Source: Ruminococcus sp. (GTDB lineage: Bacteria > Bacillota > Clostridia > Oscillospirales > Ruminococcaceae). Taken from it: a stretch of DNA of 64,000 nucleotides. The notes beneath the pieces were generated by a model, which ran no database searches, had not been told where the DNA came from, and saw only the letters and a program-made list of their open reading frames with translations. Location of the stretch: assembly GCA_015066785.1 (NCBI GenBank), contig SVNT01000006.1:1-64000 (forward strand). Reading direction: 5' to 3'. Position numbers and translations under genes: made by a program. Shown piece by piece: positions 15,534 to 24,201 of this stretch (position 1 is its first letter; each line of letters starts with the position of its first letter).

Positions 15534-16793
15534 ATGGGTATTATCAAAGCAGTAGCAGGTGCAGTAGGCGGTGGACTTGCTGACTCGTGGCTCGAAGTAC
15601 TTGAGGCTGACAATATGGGTGGCACGACCCTCATGGCAAGCGGTGTCAAGGTAAGAAAGGACAAGAGAAGTTCCAACACAAAGGGAACTGACAACATCGT
15701 TTCCAACGGCTCGGTAATTCACGTTTACCCCAACCAGATGATGATTCTCACCGACAACGGAAGAATCGTCGACTATTCCGCTGAAGAAGGCACATATGAG
15801 GTATATCTCTCAAGTGCGCCGTCAATGTTCAACGGTGAGCTCAAGGACGCTGTCAAGGAAACTTTCGGCAGAATCAAATACGGCGGAACTCCCTCATCTG
15901 CACAGCATGTATTCTTCATAAACCTTCAGGAAATCAAGGGGATTAAATTCGGTACGGTAAACCCCATCAACTATTTTGACAACTTCTATAATGCAGAACT
16001 TTTTCTCCGTTGTCACGGAACATACTCCATAAAAATCACAGACCCGTTGAAGTTCTACACGGAGTGCTGTCCCAGAAACGCAGACCGTGTTGAAGTCAAC
16101 GACATATTCACACAGTACAGAAGCGAATTCCTCATGGCCCTCCAGAGCGCAATAAACAAAATGGCTCAGGACGGAAAGAGAATTTCCTTTGCAATGTCAC
16201 AGACTCCCGACCTTGCAAAGCACCTCAACGACTCTCTCGATGAGGAGTGGCACAACACAAGAGGATTTGAAATCGTATCTGTGGCTATCACAAACCTCGA
16301 CTACGACGAGGACAGCAAGAAGCTCATCAATATGCGTAACAAGGGCGCAATGCTCTCAGACCCGACAATCCGTGAAGGATTTGTACAGGGCTCCGTTGCC
16401 GCAGGACTTGAAGCCGCAGGCTCCAACACAGCAGGCGCAGGTCAGGCGTATATGGCAATGGGTATGGGAATGCAGAACATGGGCGCAGTCAGCGGATTTT
16501 CCGCAACAAACGCACAGCAGATGGCAGCACAGCAGCAGGCGGCTCCCGCAGCTGCGGCTAACGGCTGGAACTGCTCCTGCGGTACTGTAAACACAGGAAA
16601 GTTCTGCTCACAGTGTGGCTCACCCAAGCCCGCACCCGCAGGCAGCTGGAAGTGTTCATGCGGCGCAGAAAACACAGGAAAGTTCTGCTCCGAATGTGGT
16701 TCACCCAAGCCTTCGGCAGACTGGACTTGTCAGTGCGGTGCAACAAACACAGGTAAATTCTGCTCACAGTGTGGCGCAAAGCGCCCCGAATAA
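15534..16793 (+). CDS. SPFH-domain protein with three zinc ribbons (YdjI-like)
   Basis: This 419-residue protein begins with a Band-7/SPFH domain (about residues 1-290) of the bacterial group once annotated as virion-core-like and represented by B. subtilis YdjI. A Gln/Ala-rich linker follows. The C-terminus (about 345-419) holds three tandem zinc ribbons of pattern C-x-C-G-x-x-N-T-G-K-F-C-x-x-C-G. SPFH proteins scaffold membrane microdomains. No transmembrane span is visible, so it probably attaches to the membrane through partners. It is first in an operon with a zinc-ribbon membrane protein and a TPM protein, the same three families as B. subtilis ydjG-ydjH-ydjI, which are linked with the phage-shock protein PspA. 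No pspA is in view. Confidence 0.88.
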   Translation: MGIIKAVAGAVGGGLADSWLEVLEADNMGGTTLMASGVKVRKDKRSSNTKGTDNIVSNGSVIHVYPNQMMILTDNGRIVDYSAEEGTYEVYLSSAPSMFNGELKDAVKETFGRIKYGGTPSSAQHVFFINLQEIKGIKFGTVNPINYFDNFYNAELFLRCHGTYSIKITDPLKFYTECCPRNADRVEVNDIFTQYRSEFLMALQSAINKMAQDGKRISFAMSQTPDLAKHLNDSLDEEWHNTRGFEIVSVAITNLDYDEDSKKLINMRNKGAMLSDPTIREGFVQGSVAAGLEAAGSNTAGAGQAYMAMGMGMQNMGAVSGFSATNAQQMAAQQQAAPAAAANGWNCSCGTVNTGKFCSQCGSPKPAPAGSWKCSCGAENTGKFCSECGSPKPSADWTCQCGATNTGKFCSQCGAKRPE

Positions 16794-16813
16794 AATGAAC
16801 GGAGAAAGATGAA

Positions 16814-17875
16814 ATGGCAACTGTTCAATACAAATGCCCGAACTGTGGCGGCCCTCTTCAGTGGGGCGCAGAAAAGCAGTCGTTCTGCTGTGAATACTGC
16901 GGAAGTGAGTTCACCGAAGAACAGCTCAAAATGGTATTCAGCGATATAGAGAACAACCCGCTCGACGAAACTGTCGACGAAAAATCGGTTGAGGAATTCT
17001 CAAATGGAACTTCCCTCTATATCTGCAACAGCTGTGGCGCAGAAATCATCGCCGACGAAACAACTGCCGCAACCTTCTGCTACTACTGCCACAATCCCAC
17101 AATCCTTCAGGGACGGCTTTCGGGCGAATACAAGCCGTCGCAGGTAATCCCCTTCAAAATCGAGCGTGAAAACGCAATCAAGATATTCAAGGACTGGTGC
17201 TCAAAGCGCTGGTTCCTGCCGTCTGATTTCAAGTCACAGCAGCAGCTCGAAAAAATGTCGGGAGTGTATATTCCTTTCTGGCTGGCGGACTGCAAGTCTG
17301 ACGCCGATATAACAGCCATCGCCAAAAAGGTGAGAAGCTGGACTAGTGGTGACACGAGATATACCGAAACAAAGGAATACACCGCACACAGAAGCGCTAT
17401 CATTGACTTCAAGAAAGTCCCTGCCGACGGTTCTTCAAAGGCGGAAGACAAGCTGATGGACGCTATCGAGCCTTTCGACTACAACGAGATGAAACCCTTC
17501 TCGATGTCCTATCTTTCGGGATATATGGCTGAAAAGTACGACATAGGCAAGCTCGATGTACTCCCCCGTATAAAGAGCAGAATCGAAGAAGCGTCGACAA
17601 GTATGCTACGTGAAACGATAACAGGCTATACCTCCGTAACAATAACAAACCAACTCATAAATCTTATCGGCACAAAGTGGAACTACACGCTTTTCCCCGT
17701 ATGGTTTATGACCTACAAGCACAACGGCAAGAGCTACTATTTTGCAATCAACGGACAGACGGGTAAAATAGCAGGAACTCCCCCGCTCAGTCACGCAAAG
17801 GCGTTGCTGTTCAGTGCGGCACTCGGCGTTGTCGGTGCTATTCTTTTCATAATCTTTACGTTGGGAGGTGTGTAA
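16814..17875 (+). CDS. Zinc-ribbon membrane protein (YdjG-like)
   Basis: This is a 353-residue protein with two N-terminal treble-clef/zinc-ribbon pairs: C-P-N-C-G-G...C-C-E-Y-C-G (residues 8-32) and C-N-S-C-G...C-Y-Y-C-H (about 73-96). A soluble middle region follows, and one hydrophobic span near the C-terminus (about 328-349) would leave most of the protein in the cytoplasm. It lies 20 bases after the SPFH gene and one base before the TPM gene, so the three are co-transcribed. By family it is the YdjG partner of YdjI; that assignment rests on domain order and context, not on a search. Confidence 0.8.
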   Translation: MATVQYKCPNCGGPLQWGAEKQSFCCEYCGSEFTEEQLKMVFSDIENNPLDETVDEKSVEEFSNGTSLYICNSCGAEIIADETTAATFCYYCHNPTILQGRLSGEYKPSQVIPFKIERENAIKIFKDWCSKRWFLPSDFKSQQQLEKMSGVYIPFWLADCKSDADITAIAKKVRSWTSGDTRYTETKEYTAHRSAIIDFKKVPADGSSKAEDKLMDAIEPFDYNEMKPFSMSYLSGYMAEKYDIGKLDVLPRIKSRIEEASTSMLRETITGYTSVTITNQLINLIGTKWNYTLFPVWFMTYKHNGKSYYFAINGQTGKIAGTPPLSHAKALLFSAALGVVGAILFIIFTLGGV

Positions 17876-17876
17876 T

Positions 17877-18704
17877 ATGTTTAAGAAATACAGCTTTTTA
17901 ACACTTCTTTTCATTTTTCTTATAACGCTTGCACCCCTTTCCGTCAATGCAGAAACCTATTCGTCGGGAAAAGTCCACATCGAAGATGAATGGTCTGCAC
18001 TTTCCGACGAAGATATGAATGCGATAATAGCAGACGCCACTGAATTTTCCGAGATTACGGGCTATAATGTCGGATTTGTGATTTCTTACGACATAGGCAC
18101 GAAAAACGAGGTTGAATACGGTGACGACATCTACGACGACGTATTCGGAATAAATACCGACGGCGTACTTTTCCTCATCAACAACGACACTCTTTACGAC
18201 TATATCGGAACATCGGGCGAGGCTATACTCATGTTCGACGACAACCGTCTCGACATTACGCTCGACAATGTTTACGACCCGACCGTTGACGGAAATTATG
18301 TCCTGGCGTTTGACATCTTCACCGACACTCTCCTCGACTACTATTACAGAGGTATCCCCGATTCCAACGAGGGATATTATGTCGACGAAAATACATCTAC
18401 CCTTGAAAAAGCAATAAACTATATGCCCATTATCTTTATGGGATTTATAGGATTTTTAATCGTCGGTATAATTTCCTATGTCGTTATATGCTCAAGCTAT
18501 AAGTTCAAGTCTGCACCGTCCGCAAGATGCTATACAGACAGGAACGAAACCCTCTTCCGTGACAGGAGCGACGTATTCCTCCGTCAGTACACGACAAGCC
18601 ACAAGATAAGCTCGTCGTCAGGCGGCAGTGGCCGTAGTGGCGGTTCATCAGTTCACCGTTCAAGAAGCGGCGGCTCACACGGCGGAAGAAGCCGCAGAAG
18701 ATAA
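17877..18704 (+). CDS. TPM-domain membrane protein (YgcG/YdjH-like)
   Basis: This is a 275-residue protein read from the ATG at 17877, which follows GGGAGG by eight bases. A signal peptide (about 1-24) leads into an extracytoplasmic TPM domain (residues 30-165, with L-S-D-E-D-M-N at its start). A transmembrane span lies at about 183-206. The tail is basic and rich in Ser, Gly, Arg and His (last 40 residues). The TPM fold, also called toastrack-associated, occurs in membrane-stress proteins. As the third gene of the SPFH operon it would present the outer face of the complex. A terminator follows. Confidence 0.8.
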   Translation: MFKKYSFLTLLFIFLITLAPLSVNAETYSSGKVHIEDEWSALSDEDMNAIIADATEFSEITGYNVGFVISYDIGTKNEVEYGDDIYDDVFGINTDGVLFLINNDTLYDYIGTSGEAILMFDDNRLDITLDNVYDPTVDGNYVLAFDIFTDTLLDYYYRGIPDSNEGYYVDENTSTLEKAINYMPIIFMGFIGFLIVGIISYVVICSSYKFKSAPSARCYTDRNETLFRDRSDVFLRQYTTSHKISSSSGGSGRSGGSSVHRSRSGGSHGGRSRRR

Positions 18705-18718
18705 CTGCATAAAAACAA

Positions 18719-18748
18719 AACCGTGTATATCGCTTGATATACACGGTT
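18719..18748. terminator. Bidirectional terminator between convergent genes
   Basis: AACCGTGTATATC pairs perfectly with its mirror across a GCTT loop, with ATTTTTATTT after it on the forward strand and a T-rich run on the reverse strand. Confidence 0.9.
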
Positions 18749-18752
18749 ATTT

Positions 18753-19214
18753 TTATTTCCTGAAATTTTCTTCGTAATATTCTCCGATGATTTCTGCGGC
18801 GTCGCCGACAAGTTCCTTGCACGGACGCTTTTTGTAATATTCATCTGTACGCTTTTCGGGAATATAACTTCCCGGATTGCCGTCGGTATTTCCGAGCAGT
18901 TCACGGCAGATAATCGAACCGTTGCGTTCACGGAACTTTTCCGCCAGCTCCTGAATTAACCTGTAATGTTCCTTTTTGCCGTCGGCATCATCAGGTGCTG
19001 AATATCCACTCAGCAGACCTGCGATAATGAACATTCCGCTCACCGCACCGCAAACCTCACGGAGTCTTCCCATTCCGCCACCGAACGACGACGAGAGCAT
19101 AAGTGCGGTTTTCTTGTCCATTCCGACTTCATCCGCAAACGTCAGCACAACCGACTGTGCACAGTTGTAACCCTCGGAAAAATAATTCATTGCCTTTTCG
19201 GAATACTTGTTCAT
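18753..19214 (-). CDS. C_GCAxxG_C_C family redox-type protein
   Basis: This 153-residue cytoplasmic protein carries the cysteine signature of the family: G-Y-N-C-A-Q near 16-21, R-E-V-C-G-A-V-S-G near 53-61, I-C-R-E-L near 101-105 and R-P-C-K-E-L near 129-134. Biochemical function is not established for the family; conserved cysteines suggest metal or redox chemistry. It lies nine bases after the Mrp-type ATPase gene, so the two are probably co-transcribed, which hints at iron-sulfur metabolism. Confidence 0.82.
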   Translation of the reverse strand: MNKYSEKAMNYFSEGYNCAQSVVLTFADEVGMDKKTALMLSSSFGGGMGRLREVCGAVSGMFIIAGLLSGYSAPDDADGKKEHYRLIQELAEKFRERNGSIICRELLGNTDGNPGSYIPEKRTDEYYKKRPCKELVGDAAEIIGEYYEENFRK

Positions 19215-19223
19215 ATCCTCACC

Positions 19224-20054
19224 TTAATTTCCTGCGAGAGCTTCGAGCTTCTTTTCAACTGTATCGAGCCAGTTGCCTTCGAAAAGCTCAATCATACCCT
19301 TATCGCAGGCAGCCGCCAACTTAGGCTCAACAGGAATTTTCCCGAGAACTTCAAGCCCGTTTGCCTTTGCTGTGTCGTCGATATGACTTTCACCGAAAAT
19401 CTTAATCTGCTTGCCGCAGTCGGGGCAGCTTACATAACTCATATTCTCAACAAGACCGAGAATAGGTATTTCCATGAGCTTTGCCATATTTACAGCCTTT
19501 TCGACAATCATCGAAACAAGCTCCTGAGGGGAAGCTACGATTATAATTCCATCAATCGGGATTGACTGGAAAACGGTCAGGGGTACATCGCCCGTTCCGG
19601 GAGGCATATCAATGAACATAAAGTCCACATCGCCCCATATAACATCAGTCCAGAACTGCTTTACAGTACCTGCGATTACAGGCCCTCTCCATACAACAGG
19701 GTCTGTTTCGTTTTCCGTAAGGAGATTGAGTGACATTATATTTATCCCTGTCTTTGTCTTTACAGGATAAATTCCGTCGTCACTGCCTGTCGCTCTTTCC
19801 TTGATTCCGAACATCTTCGGCACGGAAGGCCCTGTGATGTCTGCGTCAAGGATAGCCGTTTTATATCCGAGCCTCTGCGAAATAACGGCAGAAAGTCCCG
19901 TTACCAGAGATTTTCCGACGCCGCCCTTTCCGCTGACGATACCGATAACCTTCTTAATGCTTGAGAGTTCGTGCGGATTTTCGTAAAAACTCTCCTTCGT
20001 TCTTTCACCGCAGTTCTGACTGCAGCTTGAACAATCGTGCGAACATTCGCTCAT
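19224..20054 (-). CDS. Mrp/NBP35 family Fe-S cluster carrier ATPase
   Basis: This is a 276-residue P-loop ATPase that holds and transfers [4Fe-4S] clusters. The deviant Walker A G-K-G-G-V-G-K-S and the D-A-D-I-T-G-P-S-V-P-K switch are intact, and a C-P-D-C pair near residue 214 supplies the bridging cluster ligands at the dimer interface. The N-terminus also has a cysteine cluster (C-S-H-D-C-S-S-C-S-Q-N-C), as in NBP35-like members. Possible clients in this window are the hydrogenase proteins and Nth. Confidence 0.93.
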   Translation of the reverse strand: MSECSHDCSSCSQNCGERTKESFYENPHELSSIKKVIGIVSGKGGVGKSLVTGLSAVISQRLGYKTAILDADITGPSVPKMFGIKERATGSDDGIYPVKTKTGINIMSLNLLTENETDPVVWRGPVIAGTVKQFWTDVIWGDVDFMFIDMPPGTGDVPLTVFQSIPIDGIIIVASPQELVSMIVEKAVNMAKLMEIPILGLVENMSYVSCPDCGKQIKIFGESHIDDTAKANGLEVLGKIPVEPKLAAACDKGMIELFEGNWLDTVEKKLEALAGN

Positions 20055-20107
20055 TTGTCTACATCCCTTTCAGTCTATATCTTCCACTGTAAAAGCAGGC
20101 GGAAATC

Positions 20108-20653
20108 TTACTTTGCAAATTTTACTGCGTTAGCAAGAAAATTCTTCCCGTCAACGCACATATCAAGAATGTCGTCAAGTGTAACTTCAGCGGGGAGTTT
20201 TTTCATCATATCTTCAGAAAATCTTATGACATTCTTCTTTGCAAGCTCTGCCTCTTTCTTGACAGTTTCAGCTCTCTCCTCGTCGGACATAATGTATGCA
20301 ACGGTGATAATTCCTGCCACTGCAACACCCGATACTATAAGAAGATTTCTGAGCTTATCGTAGTTTGTTTTTCCGATTACAAGCTCCGTATGTGCGGGGA
20401 TAATAACCTCTCCGCCCTTGATTACGGAAATCGGCTTATCGGAAGCGTATCCGCCGTTTGCATATACCTTCCACTTTCCTGCGGGGATTTTAACTGCCCT
20501 TGACCCCTCGGATGCATTATAGATAACAAACATCTTTTCGGATTCGTTATCTATCTTGAACGCAATGAGGTTATTGTCGTCCTTGTCATAGATTTTTATG
20601 TTCTTTGCGATTTTCTTGTACTTTTTAAGTCTGTATGCTGTGCTCTTTTCCAT
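20108..20653 (-). CDS. Membrane protein with a glycosidase-type C-terminal beta domain
   Basis: This is a 181-residue protein of unknown function. Residues 25-95 resemble the beta-sandwich that closes GH13 pullulanases and amylases (V-I-Y-N-A-S, then a G-K-W-K-V-Y strand, then V-I-P-A-H-T-E-L-V-I), but there is no catalytic barrel. A hydrophobic span follows at about 102-121, and the C-terminal 60 residues are charged and helical. No signal peptide is seen, so orientation is uncertain. It may be co-transcribed with mrp 53 bases downstream. A starch-related role is only a guess from the domain's appearance. Confidence 0.6.
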   Translation of the reverse strand: MEKSTAYRLKKYKKIAKNIKIYDKDDNNLIAFKIDNESEKMFVIYNASEGSRAVKIPAGKWKVYANGGYASDKPISVIKGGEVIIPAHTELVIGKTNYDKLRNLLIVSGVAVAGIITVAYIMSDEERAETVKKEAELAKKNVIRFSEDMMKKLPAEVTLDDILDMCVDGKNFLANAVKFAK

Positions 20654-20668
20654 AAATTCAACCCCTTA

Positions 20669-20733
20669 TACTTATATTTTTTCGGAATTTTTCCATTACA
20701 TATAAGTATAGCACAAGCACATCCTTTTTTCAA
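20669..20733 (-). promoter_or_regulatory. Promoter and inverted repeat before the 181-residue protein gene
   Basis: On the reverse strand TTGAAA (20728-20733) and TATACT (20705-20710) are spaced by 17 bases. An 11-bp element over the -10 box (ATATAAGTATA, 20700-20710) recurs inverted at about 20669-20680 in the leader. Confidence 0.65.
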
Positions 20734-20741
20734 GAGGATTT

Positions 20742-21686
20742 TCACAGCTTTATCCCATCGAGGACTTCACGCAGTTTTCCTGCCGAAACTTCAAGACTTT
20801 TCTGCTCGTTCCCGTCAAGCTCAATATCGATGATTTTTTCCACTCCGCTTCTTCCGACTATCGCAGGTACTCCCACGCAGATGTCGGAAAGTCCGTAGTG
20901 GCCACTCACATAGCAGGATACAGGCATAACGGAATGTTCGTCACGCACGATACATTCGGCAATTCTGCGAACCGACGCCGCTATTGCGTAGTAGGTCGCT
21001 CCCTTGCGCTCTATCACCTCGTAGGCGCTGTTCACAACATCATTGAAAAGCTCCCTCATATTATGAGAGTCGGCGCATTTTCCACACGCCTCGCAGAATG
21101 TATCGAGGTTTACCCCCGACACATTCGCACCGCTCCACACCGCAAGCTCGCTGTCGCCGTGCTCGCCTATGATGAAAGCGTGGACGTTTCTGCTGTCGAC
21201 GCCTAAATGCTCACCCAGCATATACTTGAGCCTTGCGGTATCCAGCACCGTACCCGAGCCGAACACTCTGTTTTCGGGAAAACCCGAAAACTTCAACGCA
21301 GCATAGGTGAGTATATCGACAGGGTTTGAAACGATAAGGAGTATCGCCTCGTCATTGTATTTTTTTATTTCCGTGACTATTTCCTTCATAATACCTATAT
21401 TGCGATTGACAAGGTCGAGCCTTGTTTCGCCCTGTTTCTGCCCCGACCCCGCAGTAATTATTATCAGCGAGCAGTTTTTCACGTCGCTGTAATCACCCGA
21501 ATAAATCTTCATCGGCTTGAACATCGGGATTGCGTGCGATATATCCATCGCCTCGCCCTCGGCTTTATCGCTGTTCCTGTCAATCAACACCATTTCGGAG
21601 AATACTCCCCTCTCGGCGAGCGAAAACGCAGTTGCCGCCCCTACAAATCCGCAGCCTACGACCGCACATTTATGAATATCAACCAT
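20742..21686 (-). CDS. ldh: L-lactate dehydrogenase
   Basis: This enzyme reduces pyruvate to L-lactate with NADH. The 314-residue protein has the Rossmann motif G-C-G-F-V-G (about residue 10), the substrate-specificity loop G-Q-K-Q-G-E-T-R with Gln at the lactate-type position, and the catalytic histidine in G-E-H-G-D-S-E. I chose the ATG at 21684-21686; GAGAGGTG lies about ten bases upstream. An in-frame GTG four codons earlier overlaps that site. nth lies immediately upstream in the same direction. It competes with the hydrogenase as an electron sink. Confidence 0.93.
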   Translation of the reverse strand: MVDIHKCAVVGCGFVGAATAFSLAERGVFSEMVLIDRNSDKAEGEAMDISHAIPMFKPMKIYSGDYSDVKNCSLIIITAGSGQKQGETRLDLVNRNIGIMKEIVTEIKKYNDEAILLIVSNPVDILTYAALKFSGFPENRVFGSGTVLDTARLKYMLGEHLGVDSRNVHAFIIGEHGDSELAVWSGANVSGVNLDTFCEACGKCADSHNMRELFNDVVNSAYEVIERKGATYYAIAASVRRIAECIVRDEHSVMPVSCYVSGHYGLSDICVGVPAIVGRSGVEKIIDIELDGNEQKSLEVSAGKLREVLDGIKL

Positions 21687-21692
21687 TAAATG

Positions 21693-21735
21693 ATACACCT
21701 CTCTTTTTTATTAAAGTATACACCTCTCTTTTTTA
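21693..21735 (-). repeat. 18-bp direct repeat containing the ldh ribosome binding site
   Basis: ATACACCTCTCTTTTTTA occurs at 21693-21710 and again at 21718-21735 (25-base period), giving two AGAGAGGTG sites in tandem before ldh. Only the nearer one is at a usable distance. Confidence 0.85.
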
Positions 21736-21755
21736 GAGATAGTGTATCCTTCTAC

Positions 21756-22406
21756 TTACTTTATTATACATTTCAGGGTTTCGCCGTTTTCCGCAAAAGT
21801 ATTTTTCACGGGACAACTTTCGCATTTCGGATTTCTCGCCGTGCAGAATTCCCTTCCGAAAAGCACCAGCCTATGACAGAAGTCCGACGATTTTTCGGGC
21901 GGGAGTTTCTTTATCAGGTCACACTCAACCTTGTAAGGCTCGGTATTTTTCGTAAGCCCGAGTCTTCCGCATATTCTTATGCAATGCGTGTCGGTAACAA
22001 CCGCAGGCTTGTGAAAAATATCCCCCATAATGAGATTTGCGGTCTTTCGGCCGACACCTGCAAGCTCTGTCAGTTTTTCTATGCTGTCGGGGAGTTCTCC
22101 ACCATATTCCGAAACAAGCGTTTTCGCCGTCGAAACAATATTCTTCGCTTTTGAACGGTACAGTCCGCACGACTTTATGCACTCTCCTATTTCTTCGGGA
22201 GTAGCCTGTGCTATGCTCTCAAGCGTCGGGTATTTTGCAAAAAGCTCCTTCGTGACGATATTCACCCTTGCGTCCGTACACTGTGCGGAAAGCATCGTCG
22301 CTATCAGAAGTTCGTACGGCTTTTCATATATCAGCGAACACTTCGCCTCAGGGTAAGCATTCTCAAGCGCTTTGATTATCAGCACAGTCTTTTCAGCACT
22401 TTTCAT
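21756..22406 (-). CDS. nth: Endonuclease III with an incomplete Fe-S ligand set
   Basis: This base-excision DNA glycosylase/AP lyase has the helix-hairpin-helix motif with catalytic Lys121 (G-V-G-R-K-T-A-N) and Asp139 (V-T-D-T-H-C), at the usual 216 residues. The C-terminal [4Fe-4S] loop should read C-x6-C-x2-C-x5-C. Cys188, Cys195 and Cys198 fit, but the fourth position is Phe204 (codon TTT). The cluster may be absent, three-ligated, or use Cys213 instead. The ATG follows AGAGGTGA. It is probably co-transcribed with ldh downstream. Confidence 0.93.
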   Translation of the reverse strand: MKSAEKTVLIIKALENAYPEAKCSLIYEKPYELLIATMLSAQCTDARVNIVTKELFAKYPTLESIAQATPEEIGECIKSCGLYRSKAKNIVSTAKTLVSEYGGELPDSIEKLTELAGVGRKTANLIMGDIFHKPAVVTDTHCIRICGRLGLTKNTEPYKVECDLIKKLPPEKSSDFCHRLVLFGREFCTARNPKCESCPVKNTFAENGETLKCIIK

Positions 22407-22427
22407 ATACTTTCACCTCTTTAGAAC

Positions 22428-22456
22428 AGTTTACACCATAACCCATACAAATTCAA
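22428..22456 (-). promoter_or_regulatory. nth-ldh promoter
   Basis: TTGAAT (22451-22456) and TAAACT (22428-22433) are 17 bases apart on the reverse strand, 22 bases before the nth start. Confidence 0.55.
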
Positions 22457-22466
22457 GCGAAAATGC

Positions 22467-22495
22467 TTGACAAAAGACGAAAAACAATATATACT
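22467..22495 (+). promoter_or_regulatory. Symporter gene promoter
   Basis: TTGACA (22467-22472) and TATACT (22490-22495) are spaced by 17 bases, 53 bases before the start codon. Confidence 0.75.
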
Positions 22496-22548
22496 TTAAT
22501 AAGTTAAAGTCAAAAAACATAAAAGTATTAAAACAAGGAGCTTATGAT

Positions 22549-24081
22549 ATGGTACTCTGGATTATTCTTGCGGTTTATCTCCTGCTTATGATAGGCATCG
22601 GGATTTACTGCTCTCGTCAGACCTCAAATGTAAACGATTTCGTTCTCGGCGGACGCTCAATCGGCCCCTGGTTTACAGCCTTCGCATACGGAACTTCGTA
22701 TTTTTCCGCCGTTGTATTCATCGGCTACGCAGGACAGTTCGGCTGGAACTACGGCGTTTCTGCAACCTGGATAGGCATGGGCAACGCCTTCATCGGAAGT
22801 GCGCTGGCGTGGGCGCTCCTCGGAAAAAGAACCCGCATTATGACAAAGCATCTCGACTGCTCGACAATGCCCGAATTTTTCGAAAAACGCTACAACTCAA
22901 AATCCCTCAAGACTACAGCTGCGGCAATCGTGTTTATCTTCCTTATTCCTTACACAGCGTCGGTTTATAACGGTCTTTCCCGCCTTTTTGAAAGTGCATT
23001 CCACGTTGACTACTCAATCTGCATTATCGCAATGGCGGTGCTCACAGCGGCATATGTTATCCTCGGCGGATACAAAGCAACCGCAGTCAACGACTTCATT
23101 CAGGGAATTATCATGCTTGCAGGAATTGTAATGGTCGTTATCCTCGTTGTCAAGAACTGCGGCGGGATGTCTGCCGCACTCGAAGAACTTGCGGCTATTC
23201 CCGACAATAACGGAAATACAGACACTCTCAACACTCTTTTCGGCCCCGACCCGATTAACCTTGTCGGAGTTGTAATTCTCACATCACTCGGAACAATGGG
23301 ACTTCCCCAGATGGCGACAAAGTTCTATGCCATCAAGGACGATGCGGCAATCAAGCGTGGCGCTATAATCTCCACGATATTTGCAATCGTTGTTGCAGGC
23401 GGCTCGTACTTCATGGGCGGTTTCGGAAGGCTCTATGTAACCCCCGAAGAAATCACATCAAACGGAAAGCTCGTCTACGACCAGATTGTACCCGCAATGC
23501 TCGAAACAGCACTCCCCGAAATCCTTGTGGGAATTGTTGTTGTTCTCGTTCTTTCAGCGTCAATGTCTACTCTCTCGTCGCTCGTACTCACATCGTCATC
23601 AACGCTTACAATCGACCTTATCAAGCCCCTTTGCAAGAAAGGACTTGACGACAAAAAACAGGTGCTTATAATGCGTGTTTTCATTGCGGTGTTCATCATT
23701 GTTTCGGTTGTTATCGCACTTAACAAGAACACCTACATCACAACGCTTATGTCGATTTCATGGGGCGCACTTGCAGGCTCCTTCCTCGCACCTTATATCT
23801 ACGGATTGTTCTCAAAAAAAATCACAAAGGCTGCTGTATGGGCAAGCTTCATAAGCGGAATTGTCATCACCGTAGGACATATGATAATCTACACATTCGG
23901 AGCTATTCCCGACGCACCCAAGACATTCCTCGGAATAGCACTTCCTTCCCCTATCAACGCAGGAGCGTTCGCAATGCTTTTCGGACTTGTACTTGTGCCT
24001 GTTGTAACTCTCGTCACAAAGCAGTCGGAGGAAAACAAGAAATACACCGAAGAACTTTTCTCCTCCTGCTTTTCAAAGTAA
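22549..24081 (+). CDS. Sodium:solute symporter (SSS family)
   Basis: This 510-residue inner-membrane transporter has about 13 hydrophobic spans. Family marks include F-V-L-G-G-R-S-I-G-P-W after the first span and the sodium-site region S-A-S-M-S-T-L-S-S-L-V-L-T-S-S-S near residue 330. The overall pattern is closest to the PutP (Na+/proline) branch, but the substrate cannot be decided from sequence alone. The start follows AAGGAG. It is monocistronic with its own promoter and terminator. Confidence 0.88.
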   Translation: MVLWIILAVYLLLMIGIGIYCSRQTSNVNDFVLGGRSIGPWFTAFAYGTSYFSAVVFIGYAGQFGWNYGVSATWIGMGNAFIGSALAWALLGKRTRIMTKHLDCSTMPEFFEKRYNSKSLKTTAAAIVFIFLIPYTASVYNGLSRLFESAFHVDYSICIIAMAVLTAAYVILGGYKATAVNDFIQGIIMLAGIVMVVILVVKNCGGMSAALEELAAIPDNNGNTDTLNTLFGPDPINLVGVVILTSLGTMGLPQMATKFYAIKDDAAIKRGAIISTIFAIVVAGGSYFMGGFGRLYVTPEEITSNGKLVYDQIVPAMLETALPEILVGIVVVLVLSASMSTLSSLVLTSSSTLTIDLIKPLCKKGLDDKKQVLIMRVFIAVFIIVSVVIALNKNTYITTLMSISWGALAGSFLAPYIYGLFSKKITKAAVWASFISGIVITVGHMIIYTFGAIPDAPKTFLGIALPSPINAGAFAMLFGLVLVPVVTLVTKQSEENKKYTEELFSSCFSK

Positions 24082-24104
24082 GATACTTCCTCTGTAATAA
24101 ACAG

Positions 24105-24140
24105 CCCCGCAAGGAATATTTCCTGCGGGGTTGATTTTTT
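24105..24140 (+). terminator. Symporter gene terminator
   Basis: CCCCGC-AAGGAA pairs with TTCC-TGCGGGG with one bulge, followed by TTGATTTTTT. Confidence 0.85.
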
Positions 24141-24165
24141 CGATTGAATACCGCTTTCAATAAAA

Positions 24166-24194
24166 AAGCGTCGGACTTTTTCGGTCCGACGCTT
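24166..24194 (-). terminator. Hydrogenase operon terminator
   Basis: An 11-bp perfect stem (AAGCGTCGGAC) is followed on the reverse strand by TTTTTTATT, just beyond the hydA stop codon. Confidence 0.9.
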
Positions 24195-24201
24195 AATTTT
24201 A

